Source: Solen grandis (lineage: Eukaryota > Mollusca > Bivalvia > Adapedonta > Solenidae). From it: a stretch of 64,000 bases of DNA. Location of the stretch: assembly GCA_021229015.1 (NCBI GenBank), contig CM037783.1, forward strand, positions 26,542,154 through 26,606,153. Direction: 5' to 3'. Position numbers and translations under genes: made by a program. The notes below the pieces were generated by a model. That model did no database searches. It had not been told where the DNA came from and saw nothing but the letters and a program-made list of their open reading frames with translations. Positions 23,291 through 36,500 of the stretch are shown piece after piece. The first letter of the stretch is position 1. Every line of letters starts with the position of its first letter.

Positions 23291-24279
23291 CCACAATGCT
23301 AATTCTCTGTGTTGGTTATTCTTTTGGTAAGAACAATTCCTCAAAATTCGTCAAACATATTCATTTCAAACTTGATATATTTGTTTACTATGAAAGGGGA
23401 ACTCATTTCAACCGGTCAAGTAATCCTAAAATTTATTTTGGAAGAGTTATATCCCTTTTTCAACTTAGAAATTCTGTTTTGCTTACCGATTTTTGTCATA
23501 ATTCTTCTTTGTCCAGATTTTTTGTCATACAGTTTTTTTTTTTTAATTTTTGAGTTTATGTTGTTGCCTCTACTGTTCAAGAAATGCACATATATCTCCA
23601 AAATTGCTATCTATCAGAATGTAACCCAAGATGATATAAGATACATTGATACATTGCGTGTATAACGAACTATGTGTAGAGAAGTATAGTTGCATACAAT
23701 CAAGAAATTACGAATGCAAAATTCGCAACGATTTGGACAAGGGTGTAAAGGAAAGTTTTTCAACTAATGATGTTCTTACAGTATGAGTCACACTACTTAA
23801 CATATGTGGAGATATTCTAATTAAGACAGACAAAAACAACAATTGCAAATCAATCCTTGAGGGACTGTTGGCAAAAAATTAGTTATTAGTTATATTTTAA
23901 TTGATTTCATTGTTAGATAGATTATACCAAATATATGCTTCTGGTCAGCTTTATGTAAAAAGAAAACATAAAATAATGTATATAAAAAGGATTTGAATAT
24001 AAAATAAAAGCGCTGAATTTTCAACATAATGAATAATGTATCGATAAGATTTTTTTCCTCAGATTCTTCAATATGTTCGAATCTAAAGTAATAGCAAATG
24101 TTTTTTTTCACTATAAACATTTTAGCAAATATTGTAAAAATGTAAGAGGGGTAAAGTAGAAAAATAAAAGGTTTAAATACAAGCAGCAATGCAATTTATT
24201 TGAAATCTAAAAAAAATTTGAGTTAAACGAAGAAAAATAGTATGGGTGAATGAAATAAAATGAATAAAACAAAATATGT

Positions 24280-25383
24280 AGAAAATATGTCTATATTTTC
24301 TGCATATTTTATATAACCAATAGTACGTAATCTTTCTAATTCATAACCACGTCTGAAAATGTGATGAACCGGTAGTAATCATGTTTGGAAGTCCAAAATC
24401 ATTAACGTCCTGGCTTGGACCGAGTTTATATTTCTACACATTCTTTTACACAACGGAATTTTCTATTTAAAGAAAAATGTAGAAGATATCTCGAATAATA
24501 TTACCGAGAATTAAATACATTTTATTTAGGGTTAAATGTAAACTTCCTTCAAACAAAATATATAGAAGAAATTTCGCCATTATGTATATAATATTAAACC
24601 GATAGTTCTTTTTCTAAAGACAAAAAAGATGATTTAAATAAGGTTAAATACATAACGAAACCAAATATTTCTTTTCTATATAAATGAATAAAGATGTATA
24701 TGTTCTTCGTAAAGATTGAACGAAATTATTAATTTTATTCAAGAGTTCTCCCTTATTTTAGAATTGTGCAAAGTAATATACATATGTTTGTCGTTAAAAT
24801 TATAACATCAGGACAACATCTGTGTTTCGTAGGTAGCATAAACCGTGTCGTATTGGCTTGGGCCGAGTTGATAAGACTCGAATCAGAAGTACACGAAAAT
24901 GGAAATCATTTATTCAGTTTTTTTAAATATCGCCTGCATAAGTTGTATTATCAGTGTATTTTCTATTCAAAAATATTTATAAGATATAACGCAGAATCAA
25001 ATTTAGTTTATTTACATTAAATGTTAACTGCTTTCAAACAATATATATATAGAAGATATTTCCCCTTTATATCTATATTTTCTGGAAGTTATATATAACC
25101 AGTGATTCTCTTTTTAAAACAAACACGATAATTCAAATCATTAACGTGTTAGATTTGGTCGAGTTTATATGATTTGAATCAGAAGTACGTGGAGAAAGAA
25201 ATCACTTTTTTCAGTTTATTACATAATTGCATAATTTCTGACCATTCTCTTTCAAACAAAGTTAACTTCCTATTCAAACAACAAATATTGTAGACATTTC
25301 GGATAATATTACCAAGGATTAAAGGAACTTTATTAAGGTTTAAATGTAAAATCCTTTCAATATGATAATCAATATCTTTTATT
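24280..25383. repeat. Three diverged copies of a several-hundred-base repeat
   Basis: Markers 'ggcttgg.ccgagtt.ata' and 'gaatcagaagtac' recur around 24411, 24856 and 25150, followed by similar AT-rich tracts with 'ctttcaaacaa.atatatagaagatattt'. It looks like an old tandem duplication in non-coding DNA. Confidence 0.45.
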
Positions 25384-25416
25384 TTTGTGTGTACATATTT
25401 TGATACTTTTAAGAAT

Positions 25417-26199
25417 GGGACGTATCTCAAAGAGGAATGGCGAGCAGGTGGCTCAAACCGTGTTTTTCAAACTCACCCAGCATCTCAGGGTGGTTCACGT
25501 CATGAACCCCAAGCAGAGCCAGTTGGAAGAATCAAAATTGCGAGTCAAGACGGGTGGGGCCACCGAAAAAGGGCAGAAGATATTTAATTTGCCAACTTGA
25601 TGGATAATACTTGTTAAAGTTAATATGCATGCACATGTTATCTATGAGCGGATATATTACGTCATCAAGTATAGGCTATCTCTCATCAAGCGCTGTGATT
25701 TCACGCAGGTTCTTTTGATGAGTTGTATTTTATCTTAGGGTATAGCGAGGGCTTGGTGCAAAACTGTTGTAACTCCTTTTTTTTTATTTATATGTAGTTT
25801 TGCACCAAGCCCTCGACATATTTCCCTTGTTTATATTAGGTGCGGACGACGTGTGTCCTACAAATTTCCTCCCACCATGAACTGAAAGAAAAGACGGACG
25901 AGATAAAGGCAGCCATGTCCCAGTTTGAATGGGTAAGTTGTTTAAAGGAGAGGAGCAGCCAACGAAAAGGGGTTGTGGTAGAAACAGATCCCAATTACCT
26001 CGACGGCAGAATCAAGACCATGCACTTCTACGGCCCGGAGCCAATGGCGGATGATTCACCCAATAGCAGCCACGACGATGGATCGGACCAGGAGAAGCAA
26101 CAAGAGGTGGCCGGTCCGAAGCCTTTGATGACATCGAAGGATAATTCTATCGAGAGTTTCCATCGGCTGCTCCCGTGTCAATTTAGCCCATCAGCCTAA
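25417..26199 (+). other. GC-richer coding-like island, unidentified
   Basis: Two plus-strand open frames stand out from the AT-rich surroundings. The first (25417-25600) contains KLTQHLRVVHVMNPKQSQ, faintly like a zinc-finger His region but without the Cys pair. The second (from 25840) contains ELKEKTDEIKAAMSQFEW, then DPNYLDGRIKTMHFYGPEPM. An acceptor-like tatattag at 25839 and a perfect gtaagt donor at 25933 would define a 93-base, phase-0 exon, though the frame stays open to 26199. A 19-bp perfect inverted repeat separates the two frames. I do not recognise the protein; it may be a gene fragment or part of a mobile element. Confidence 0.3.
25746..25815. repeat. Perfect 19-bp inverted repeat
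   Basis: cgagggcttggtgcaaaac at 25746-25764 is the exact reverse complement of gttttgcaccaagccctcg at 25797-25815, with a 32-base AT-rich loop. It sits between the two coding-like frames of the island. Confidence 0.8.
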
Positions 26200-26330
26200 C
26201 AACGAGATGCCACCGAGTAGGGATCGAACACCGGTTCTTAGGGATCCGCCTACATCAGATGTCGTACCACCTTACCCACCAAAATAGGCGGCTATAGCAC
26301 TACTGAAGGCGAGACAGCTTGTTCGTCCTG
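26200..26330 (-). mobile_element. Possible tRNA-derived SINE fragment
   Basis: The minus strand carries tgggtaaggtggta (A-box-like) and, about 30 bases on, ggtgttcgatcccta (B-box-like). No acceptor-stem pairing was found, so this is not called as a tRNA gene. Confidence 0.35.
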
Positions 26331-27011
26331 TCAAAAAAGGACCCAGTTGGACTACAGGACAAGAAGTGAAATCAAGGACTCGTTTATGGAGGTGATATGG
26401 GAATACCGTACGACAGGGAGAAAATATTTTAGAATACTAACTTTCATTGTGGTAATAATTCAATTTTATGATTGATTTATGAGTATTGTTGTTTGTTAAA
26501 CCATAGACCATTCCACTCCGAAATAAGACGTAAACCTACACAAATCAACGAGCACTCTCTGAACTCATTATCGACATGCCGGTGTAAAATTCAACACTAT
26601 ATTCAGTTTGTTATAAATATATACACATGCAATTTTGAATCATTCACTTATTTGTGAATTTAAAGCAGCAAATTATACCGAGTATCGCCGAACCCATGGT
26701 TAAATGGTCTATAAATCTGAATACTTTCTTTTTGTGGTACAGGACTATCCCCTTTATTATCGTCAGAGATGTTCGACAGTGTAGATGGCCCGAGCTGACA
26801 CATCGGCAGCTAAGTGTCTGAAACATGACGACACAGGCTGCCAAGAGGGATTTAAAACAAGACCAAGATGAGTAGATTTTTTATTACGATTTGCAGAACA
26901 GACGCAATCAGGGTATTTTTTGTAGTTTGTATTGTTTAAATTTCAAAATACACTGTACATTTTTTTTATTTATAGATGACTATTTATTTCTAAATCAAAT
27001 AAAAAAACTAG
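26331..27011. other. Non-coding, nothing recognised
   Basis: No exon seen on either strand before the second 1-kb repeat. Confidence 0.4.
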
Positions 27012-27960
27012 AGATTTGTTTACGTAGAAAACTGATGTTTCCCCAACCCCTTCACCTCACACACATATATACACTAAAGACACACAGTGACATATGCAAA
27101 TAGTTAAAGTTAAAGGGCTGACTATATTGATAAAGTTCCGCATAGAGTTATGAACCTTGTGTGTGAGACTTCCTCTCATCAATTTCTTTCAATTAATGAT
27201 TTTTTTTTCAATAGCGTAAGTAGAAAAGATGTTGTTAAGAAATTGTGAAAAGGGGAAATAACTCCAAAAATACTGAGGCCAGAGTTTTGTGCATGACACT
27301 ATATCTCATTAATTTCTTTCCATAAATGGAATTTAATTTCAATACCATGAGTCGAACAGGAGTTATTTTATGGACACGAAATTGTATAAAAGCGTAAAAA
27401 TTCCAACAAGAAGATTATGCTCTTGTGTACTGATTTTTTTCCCCACAAGGTCTACCCACCTATGAAGCTTCAAGGCTATATGTCTCAAAATGCATGAGTT
27501 ATGCTCCGGACAAAACTTAATTTTATATGAAGTTTAACAACGGGCAATAACTCCAAAAATATATTTTGCAGACTTAAGTTTCTTGTGCACTGCAATTCTT
27601 CTTTGTGAGGTCTATCTACCTTTGGAGTTTCAAGGTAATATGTCTCATAGTGCACGAGTAATGCTTAAGAAAAACAAGTATTAAATTGAACAAAGGACGG
27701 TAGCTCAAAAAATATGTGCTAAGGACAATAACTCAGAAAGTATGATGCGCAGAGTTACGGTTCTTATGTACTGCACTTCTCCTCTATGTGATCTGCCCAT
27801 CTATGAATTTTCAAGTTAATAGCTTTGATACTTCATGAGTTATGCTCCGGACTAAAAGTGTGACAGACCGACGGACAGACAGACGGACAAACAGACAACT
27901 CCGACAAAAACAAATTGTCTCCCATATAAATAGGGGGGGGGGGGGGGGGGGGGGAGAGGC
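27012..27960 (+). repeat. ~1-kb dispersed repeat ending in a G run, copy 2
   Basis: Same start (ttgtttacgtagaaaactga), internal repeats and end (gacggacagacagacggac, then atataaatagggg and a G run to about 27954) as the copy at 20484, in the same orientation. Confidence 0.75.
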
Positions 27961-28696
27961 GTAATAATAAGGACAGACAGGAAAAGATAAACGAAACCTT
28001 TAAATCAATGATTCAAACAGTGGCCAAAGATGTTAGGTAAGTAGTAATCTTTTTTGTCAATTTTCTTTAATTGTCAGACAAGACGAAACCCAAGACGAGA
28101 GAAACAGAAAATACGCAATGGTTAACAAAAGGTTGGCCTACACGTGGCCATGAACTGGGCAACGGGTGAAAGCAAATATTATTATCGTTATAATTTAAGT
28201 TTACAAAAACGATATTGTTTTTAGCCGGCAAAGACCCCTTCAAATACAAATATATATGTTTAATATATATATTCTAGTATAACCTTAGTTAAAGCCTATT
28301 TCAGTTCTCATATTTTTACTGTTATCACATACAAATTAGGTATACGGTTTGGAAAAAGGATTGGACTGGAAGCTTACGGCTTATATAAAGTCCTCTTGGA
28401 AATCAGGTGTAAGTTACAATGGTGTGCGGTGAATTTAGGCAGATTCAGATATTACAAATTCAACAGAAATAAAATAGCTCTAGACAGAAATTGACAATAG
28501 CTTAGAATTTTAACATAGTAAGAAAGAATGAAAGTAATAGAAAAAAGAGAAGTAGAAAAAGACAGAAAGAAGAAAATAGGTACACGAAGAGGAAGTGAGT
28601 AGGTTAAACATTCAAAACAAAACAGAATCACGTATAAGTTAAAATTCTCAAAATCAGTTAAGAATGCAATATCAACAACGAACGTAAGAAAGTGAC

Positions 28697-31600
28697 TCAC
28701 GAACTGAACCTTTTGGTGCTAATAATGAACATTTGAACTGAATCAAATAAATCATTATTAACATGAACTGTGATGTTGGGATTTCCATATAACAGAGTAT
28801 CTAGCGTGGTGTTTGGTGGAATTTCATTTAGCATAAAATTTCTAGACTCGTCGAAACGTGGACATTCAAGCATGCAATGTATCGACGTACACGCACATAG
28901 TTGGGAATCAATAATATTACGGAGGTGATCATTGAGTCCGCTACTATTAGTTCGAATACGCGTCTGCGAAACCTGGGGATATCCATCACCATGATAATAA
29001 TAAAGCGGCGGCCTTTTGATATAAAGATGATTTAAGAGATCTCAGAGAATTAGCATTTTGCATTTCGGGTGACGTGTTTGATTTTCTAGTAGTTGATGGA
29101 AGAAACGAATTATGATATAATGACGTTCTAGACTGAATATTTTGTATACTATTAGCATATCGAGAATTTTGACCTACTATATTTGGAACCTTATTCGATA
29201 AATATTCTGGAGTAAAATTTTTTTCATTTTATACAACATTATCAATTTGTGTTTTCTTCTTCTTTCTAGAGATTCCCACATCACATCATAAAGATCACAT
29301 ATTGATATGAGTTTAGTTGTGCCTGAAACAATACTCGCTGTTTCGTGCTGATTTTTTCCAATCTATCCATATAATTTTTAGACGGGTTAAAATAAACAAA
29401 CCATGTGTCTTCCCAATTAGATATTTTGTCAATGTCATTCACTAAATTGTAGGCTGCTACTTGTGGATTTGCACAATACCATACAGACTAGTATCATCAG
29501 CAAAAAAACGAATATTACTATTAATTTCATATGTTATATCATTTATGAATATTAAAAATAACAGAGGACCAATGATTGAGCCTTTAGGCACCCCAACCTC
29601 AACAACAGCCAAGTTAGATTAACTCCAGGAAGTACAACACGTTGCCTGCACCTGGATAAAGAACTTTTAAACCAAAACTAAAGTGAATCTGTAATGTCAG
29701 CACTTTAAAGCTTATGGAGAAGGCCTTTATGCCATACCTTGTCAAACGCTTTACTTTATATCAAAAAGTACAGTTCTGACTTCTAGACCATCATCCAGAG
29801 CATTGCAAAAAGTAACATACAGGTTGGTAAATTGGTTGACCGTTGAATCTCCTGGAATAAAACCTGACTGAGAACTAGAGAGGAACTTAGTAGCTTGAAG
29901 ATGGGTAAAGACGTGTTTAAATATTAGGCGTTCGACCACCTTTTCTATGGTATTGAGGAAGGAAATTGGTCTATAAGAACTAGGTTTAGTAGCATCACCT
30001 TTTTTAAAAACAGCTGTTACGTGAGCTTCCTTCCAACAATCCGGGACAGTTTTAAAAGTTAAAGACTTATTAAAAGGTTTACATAACGGACTAGAAAGTT
30101 CGGTTGAAGCCTCACGCAACATCTTATTGCTAATACCATCTGGACCAGAGGCTTTACATAGTAGTAGAGATTTAAGAATATCAACTACTTCGGTGCGTGT
30201 TAAAACAATTGAATCAAGTACTTGGTCTGGGATTGTTAATTTTGGTACGTTCACGCCAGAGTCATTTAAGCAATTTTGTTTTTGAAAATAATTATTTAAT
30301 ATATTTGCATTTTCAGTATTGTTATCAAACAATCTTTTTTTCCTCATTATATAGTGGTGAGAGAGATTTCTGACTGGTTTTTGATAAGAACGATCTAAGG
30401 GTCTTCCACTAATCATTTTGACTAAGATTATTTTGATTGTTCTTGAATATACTTGCAAGTTTTTCGAAGAAGTTAGATTTAACTTTGTGTATGTCCGAGA
30501 CAATTTCATTCCTTAATTGTTTAAAATTATTCCAGTGATGATCTAAGTTAGTTCTTTTTGCCCTTTTAAAGGCTCGCTTTCTTTGATTGATTTTGTACTT
30601 TATACTGTTATTTATTCAAGGGGTATCGTTTGGATTTATAGTTGCAATTTTACTTGGGATATTATCATTTACTATCTTAAATAAAGTAGTAAAAATGTTA
30701 ATTCATAGTCATTTATATTATTTTGATCAAGAACATTCCAGTTATGATGTCTGACATCAGCCCGAAATTTCTCGAATTTAGCTCGGTCATATTTCCACAA
30801 TCTACGTTTAAATGCTTATACGAACAATGTTTAAAAAAAACATAGACAGGACAGTGCTGCTGGTTTAGAAATGGATCGCTAAAGCCTGATGAAAGGATAC
30901 TATCAGGTGAAGATGCAAGGATTAGGTCCAGAATAGAAGAGCTGTTTTCAGTATAGTGAGTTGCCTCCTAAATAATTTGGGTAAGATCAAATTGCTGACA
31001 AATTGATTCACTTTTGCGAGCAGACCTAGTATTTTGTAAATTAAAGTTAAAATCACCAGTAATGAAATATCTTTGACATTAGTGTTACGAGCGAGCGGTA
31101 TAGAATCTTCAATTGAACTGGAAATCGTCGAGTCAGCATTTGGTGGTCTATAAAAACTCCACGTAAGATATATTTGGACTTGCCTTTACATTAATCTCTA
31201 GCCAAAAACATTCGAATTTATTGAGTTCCAGGTTATGTTTTCGCTTTCAATGTAGAGAATCTTTAACAAAAGTCATGACTTCGCCGTGATTATCGCCATG
31301 GCGATCATTGTGCATTGATTAATGAAAAGACTCTATTTCTAACTCGCTCGATTCGACGGAATTTCCTGACCATGTTTCGGTAAAACACAAAATATCAAAA
31401 TCGCAGAGTTCAGGACCAATACATTTAGTTTTATTTGCAATACTTTGAACGTTGTAATGAATGCTAGAAATCTGTTTAGATGCAGTATATAAGATAATAA
31501 GGACAATGATTGAAGAACTACCAGTAGAAGAATGGTTGCTACTTGTATCTGTCCAGGATTAGGGTGGATATCGCCTGCCATAATAAGTAATACTGCTAAT

Positions 31601-31761
31601 TTAACGTTATATGTATAACGATAATAAACATCAAGGTCTTTGTGTCTTGAGAAGACATATTGAGATTTTTTCCTTATTATGAATATGTGGAAACAAAACC
31701 AGGTTAGACATATCCTCATAACTAACCCTTCGTCACCAAAGATAGAAAAAGAAAGAGACAA
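28697..31761 (-). mobile_element. CR1/Jockey-type LINE, nearly full length, frameshifted
   Basis: Minus-strand order: an N-terminal segment with AGDIHPNPGQ (31580-31550), an endonuclease with HYNVQSIANK, LCFTETWSG and ITGDFNFNLQNT, then reverse transcriptase with KASGPDGISNKML, HVTAVFKKGD, SYRPISFLNTIEKVVERLIF, SQSGFIPGDSTVNQ and the catalytic [10 protein letters not shown] (about 29520-29490), then a C-terminal CMLECPRFDESR block and a stop near 28697. The order matches single-ORF non-LTR retrotransposons. It is broken: near 29755 an extra A splits the FDI(S)KAFDKVWHKG motif, and other stops occur in the endonuclease region. It lies within what is, in corrected orientation, an intron or intergenic stretch, on the gene's sense strand. 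Confidence 0.88.
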
Positions 31762-32096
31762 GAAGATTGAGAAGCATTAAGAAAAGAATGTGGACACAAG
31801 CAGACCAGAACAATGATGCAAAAAGAATTTTTTGAAGTGGGTCGAAAATTGTTTAGAACTTATTTACGTTATTTTGGACATCTTTCTATTAAGTAAAGCA
31901 AATATTACATGTAAAATGTTAGGATAATTGGCAGTTATATGACATTAACTAGCTTATCATTCAACAACGAGACAAGAAAAAATCATTAACTCAGTTTGTA
32001 ATTTCAATTTTAAATTTGAAAGAATAACACATTTCTCAGACGGTATTTCCTCTTAAAGGCTTTTAAGTTCTTATAAAAAATGGATGTACTCGAGTG

Positions 32097-32127
<31 letters not shown>

Positions 32128-32449
32128 GAATGTGTGCATATATGTCAAATTATTCAGAATGTACTACTATTTATGTATATACATATGTATGTTATGAACC
32201 AGTATAATATGTATTTGTATGTAAGTATGTATATACATGTATTTATATATATTCATGTATATTAGGAATATACTACACGTATGTATGTATGTGTAGATGC
32301 ACTTGTGTATATATGTGTGTATTGTGTACTCATATTTTTGTGTGTATGCCTGCACATACAATTATGCATAATTTTTTTTATTTTATGTACTCGTTTATAC
32401 ATGTATTTACTGCTTAACACAATCTAATGATTTTATTCAATAAACAACC
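31762..32449. repeat. AT-rich stretch with (ATGT)n-type microsatellites
   Basis: Regular atgt repeats at about 32095-32128 and a degenerate gtatgtatatacatgtattt-like tract to about 32340. No coding signal. Confidence 0.6.
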
Positions 32450-32645
32450 ACCGAATCCCGGCAGGGTCATTCGGATTTTCATGTGAGGAAGCCTTCCAGC
32501 TGGCTTGCGGTAGGTCGGTGGTTCTACCCGGATGCCCTCGTGTATCCGGGGTCTTCCTCCACCTGTAATTATCTGGACGTCGCTATATGACTGAAATACT
32601 GTCGAAGCAACGGTTAACTCAAATAGTCAAGTCAAGTCAATTAGA
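32450..32645 (+). mobile_element. tRNA-derived SINE, family B, 5'-truncated copy
   Basis: From aatcccggcagggtcattcg, then cttccagctggcttgcggta, to ctggacgtcgctatatgact, it matches the copy at 60201, which keeps the tRNA-like head. It ends in caagtcaagtcaatt, a short gtcaa-type tail. Confidence 0.75.
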
Positions 32646-33012
32646 ATACGAATTTTATTTAGAAACATTACCCAAAATGTATCGGAATGCACTATCAAAA
32701 CTTCGTTTGTCATCACATTCGTTGAGAATTGAATCTGGTTGTTATGGTAACAATATAATTGAACGTAACTTGCGCATATGTACTGTATGTAACTCCGGCG
32801 ACATAGAGGACGAGTTCCATTTTATATTTAAATTTCCATTATATAGAGACCTACGTAATCAATATATTAGTAAATACTATTGTAACAGACCAAGTTTTGA
32901 ACAATTTTGTCAATTGATGCAATCTTCTAATTGGTTAGAATTATTGAGATTAGGGAAACTTGTATATCACGCATTTAGTATGCACAATTCATTTATCAAC
33001 AACGTTTCATAA
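32600..33012 (+). mobile_element. LINE fragment, C-terminal end of reverse transcriptase ORF
   Basis: The plus strand translates to RNALSKLRLSSHSLRIESG, RNLRICTVCNSG, and IEDEFHFIFKFPLYRDLR, the zinc-knuckle-like end (C..C...EDEFHFLF.CP.Y..LR) of CR1/RTE-like LINE proteins. The usual Cys before the Pro is Phe here. Only this end of the element is present, directly after a SINE. Confidence 0.75.
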
Positions 33013-35784
33013 TTACGCTCCTCATTATTAAATACATTAACTGTGTATTTTTTTTCCATGATAGATGATCTGATAATGATTGTTATTTTATCATTTATAT
33101 GTTGCAACTTGTATTAATTATTTGCCATACTTTCCATGCTGAAAATAGTCACCATTGTAGCAATCTACTTTGTCACGACCTTGTTTAAAGCTAAGATGTA
33201 TTATGTGGTGTGTATGCAAGTAGAAACTTATATAGGTTTACGTTGCGAAATAAAATATTTTGATCTTGAATCTAAAAGCTCAAGTAATGGAAAAAATAAG
33301 TGTGCGGACATGTGCCTTAATTTCGATACGCTCTTGACATTCAATCTAAATAAGAGACATGATCTTTATGCCTAAAATTAAGTACGAAAATAGGGCTACA
33401 CGTACATGAAAAAAAAAAATGAAATACTTTTAATGTTTTTGGTTTAAAAGGTTAATTTTTTTAATTTTTTTTTTAAACCCATCATAATAACCTAGACTTT
33501 TATATTTATTCATACTCTTTGATTGACTTTGAAGTTGATCGACATATTCCACCAGAACTCAATATTGAAGATATGTTAATACTAAAACATATCTTTAAAG
33601 TTGTTCGAGTTTTTAAATGGAAACACATCGTGGGTTGAACATGGTTGAAAACGCTTGGATCCTAAGTAAACTGAGAACAGCTACATAGTGCAGAATATAG
33701 AACCTTACCTGCTTGCGACTTACACACTTGCTGATCTGGTTTCATACCGGTTACATGAATTATTGAAAACTTTTATGGATATCCCGTTAGACATAGTAAT
33801 AACTATTTCCTGCATTTTGTTGAACTGCATGTATTCAATCTTCAATTTCACTATAGAACAATGCAAATGAAAATGCTATAAAACTAACATTGACTTTTCC
33901 TAGGGGCTGCTTAGCCTATTGATCGCTTGTATTAACAAAAACACAAACATTGATAATGATTTTAACAATGATTCATAGCGCCTTACAATCAACCAATGAT
34001 TATAAAACTGGATTCCTATGTACAACATTAACATCGGCCATTTCTACTTTCTCTGAACAAACTTAAACTGCATGCTGAAACCGTAGGCGGTAACCTAACC
34101 TCAAAAACATGGAACCTGATTTCCAGTACCTTCAGAATTATGTCTGAAACAACATATTCAAAAAATGATTTTTTTTCCAAATTAAAAAAAAAGTCTGCGT
34201 AGTAAGAAACAAGATTCCCAAGTGGTGTTGAGGCCGGCCGCAAACAAATTCGCAGGAAATGTCTAGTGGTATGCAGCACGTGGTCCGGTCATAGGTAGAG
34301 CAGTGGAATCATTTTTAATATTATTGATGGGCCCTCGTTCATGTGCAGAAAAATAAACGTGTTATCTTACAAATTGTGAATTTGTCTAAAATCACTTCAA
34401 TCGATCTCAGAATATGGATTAACTAGAATTTCCACCTTGTATTGATTTCGCGTATTATTGTAAAGTCTTCATTAATTATCAAAGCCTACTTGTAATTTTC
34501 CCTATCAATAAAAAAAGAGACGCTCAAATAGTAGATATCTCACAGACATTCATTTCCATTTATTTGCTTCAGAAATACATAATGTTGATACATTGGCATT
34601 TCTCCCTTTTATAGGTTTTGCTTATTAATATATAGCTCCCATGTTCAGCATAAACGAACTCGATTTTAAGTATCACGGGATCATCTTTTCTTCCATGATT
34701 TGAACTGTTGCTTTTACTTTTTAATCAAGATAAACGAAAAACATGTATTTAAAATGAAATTTTGTTTGAAATGTTAGAGCTTTTATTTATCCCTGTTTCA
34801 CATTTAAAGGTTGAAATAACGCAAAATATCGCATCGTCGTTTAAGGACAGTGGTATTTTTAGCATGCTTTTTAAGTGACCGAACGAACATCCGATATTCA
34901 GTAAATTTTCTTTCAATTCGATGATGTTTTTATTTCATACACGGCGACAAAAATTAAAAAAAAAATGACTGTGCGAGGTGTTGATATGGAGGCTGACGGT
35001 CTGTGACAATAATAATTTTTAATAGGCGAAGCAAGTCCCGTCTTATATTTCTGACCCTCGGGCAAGACATTCCTATCCTACATGAACGGTCATGATGATT
35101 TCTTATATTCTTAATGATTCTAAGTACGTTTCAATTTATCCATTTTTTCATAAAAAGATCATTTAATGCAAACGTAAACAGAGATCAAACAGTAGAATCC
35201 CCTTAAATACTGAAGATTTTATTATCATAATTATTATCATCACCAGACAGAAGGATTTTAATTGTTTAATTATGAGTTATACTTTCTATTGAATTTATGA
35301 AAATTCTAATCATGAGAAACTTTCTTATTCTTACATGCCAGTATCTTTTTGAGAAAAAGGCAACTTTTTTATCAATATAAAATTTTATTCAAATAAAGTC
35401 ACTAAGTTTTTTTTTTTTTTTTTTTCAAATCCAAATACAGCTGTGCTTTTGGTAATAAATCTCTAGTTCACCATATAACCTAACTTACTGTAATGATACA
35501 TGAATAAAGGTATATTGATGATTATGTCATACGCAATTTAAATTCTATTCTACTGACTTGAAGAGGAGTTCTAGACACAATTTTCTGCTGAATTAAATTT
35601 ATGAGCTAAATATTGTATGTTTCATCAGTGTAATTTGATACGCATATACATCACAGCAAGTGTTGACCGACCAAACATTTACTTTGATATAATACCTACT
35701 ATACCCTTTATAAGGCGCAAATGTTTATCTGTGCTTTATAAGCAACAACCAAAGAGGAAGCCCCCCCCCCCCCCCCCCCCCACT
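33013..35784. other. Non-coding, nothing recognised
   Basis: AT-rich; holds a poly(T) tract near 35408-35425 and a C run (35761-35782). No exon was identified. Confidence 0.45.
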
Positions 35785-35965
35785 AGCTTGGTGCTCATCA
35801 CATAAGGGTAGTTGCAGGAATGGTTAGCCCAGTGTCAGGATAAAGTAACTGGGTGTGGTATCATGCCACATGTCTACCGCGTGATACTGCAGTGTGGCAG
35901 CACTACATCTATCGTCTCCAAATGACTGAAATATTGTCGGTGGATGTTATACCCAACAAACAAAC
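35785..35965 (+). mobile_element. tRNA-derived SINE, family A, copy 3 (3' part)
   Basis: It lacks the tRNA-like head but has cataagggtagttgcaggaa, gtggtatcatgccacatgtc, and the end gaaatattgtcggtggatgt, as in the other family A copies. A poly(C) run abuts its 5' side. Confidence 0.7.
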
Positions 35966-36465
35966 AAACAAAAAGAAAGCCGAATGAACAAAAACGGCCC
36001 GTGAAGAAGATATAACGGGCCACAATAAAAAAAAACATTTATTAAAAAATATATAGCTCAAAGTAAAAAGTTTTATCAGTTAAAGTTGCCGATGTTTATC
36101 AAAATTATGCATTACTGAAGCACACATGACATTTTTCAAAAAGATATTTTGTTTAAAATAATTTCTACTTTATATATTAAATTAAAGAACAGGAGATATA
36201 CAGGGATTCATGGTCAAATTACTCTAAACCACAGAAAAAGGAGAAGATGTGAGTGATTTCCTAAGAAAATATTCTTTACATTATCATCTTTATAGTTATA
36301 GAGGAAACGATGCTGTCTTATCCCTTTCTTGAGATATTATTGATCAAAATTAAGGGAGAAACGTTATCGTTCGCCTTTCTGAGGTGGTCGACCTTATAGC
36401 TATATATTCGATAGGTTTTTCTATCTTTTAGCAGATTCTCCCTATATATATATATATATATATAT

Positions 36466-36500
<35 letters not shown>

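Noticed and set aside
32167..32361. Tyr/Ile-rich minus-strand frame
   Set aside because: Translation of an (ATGT)n-type microsatellite tract.
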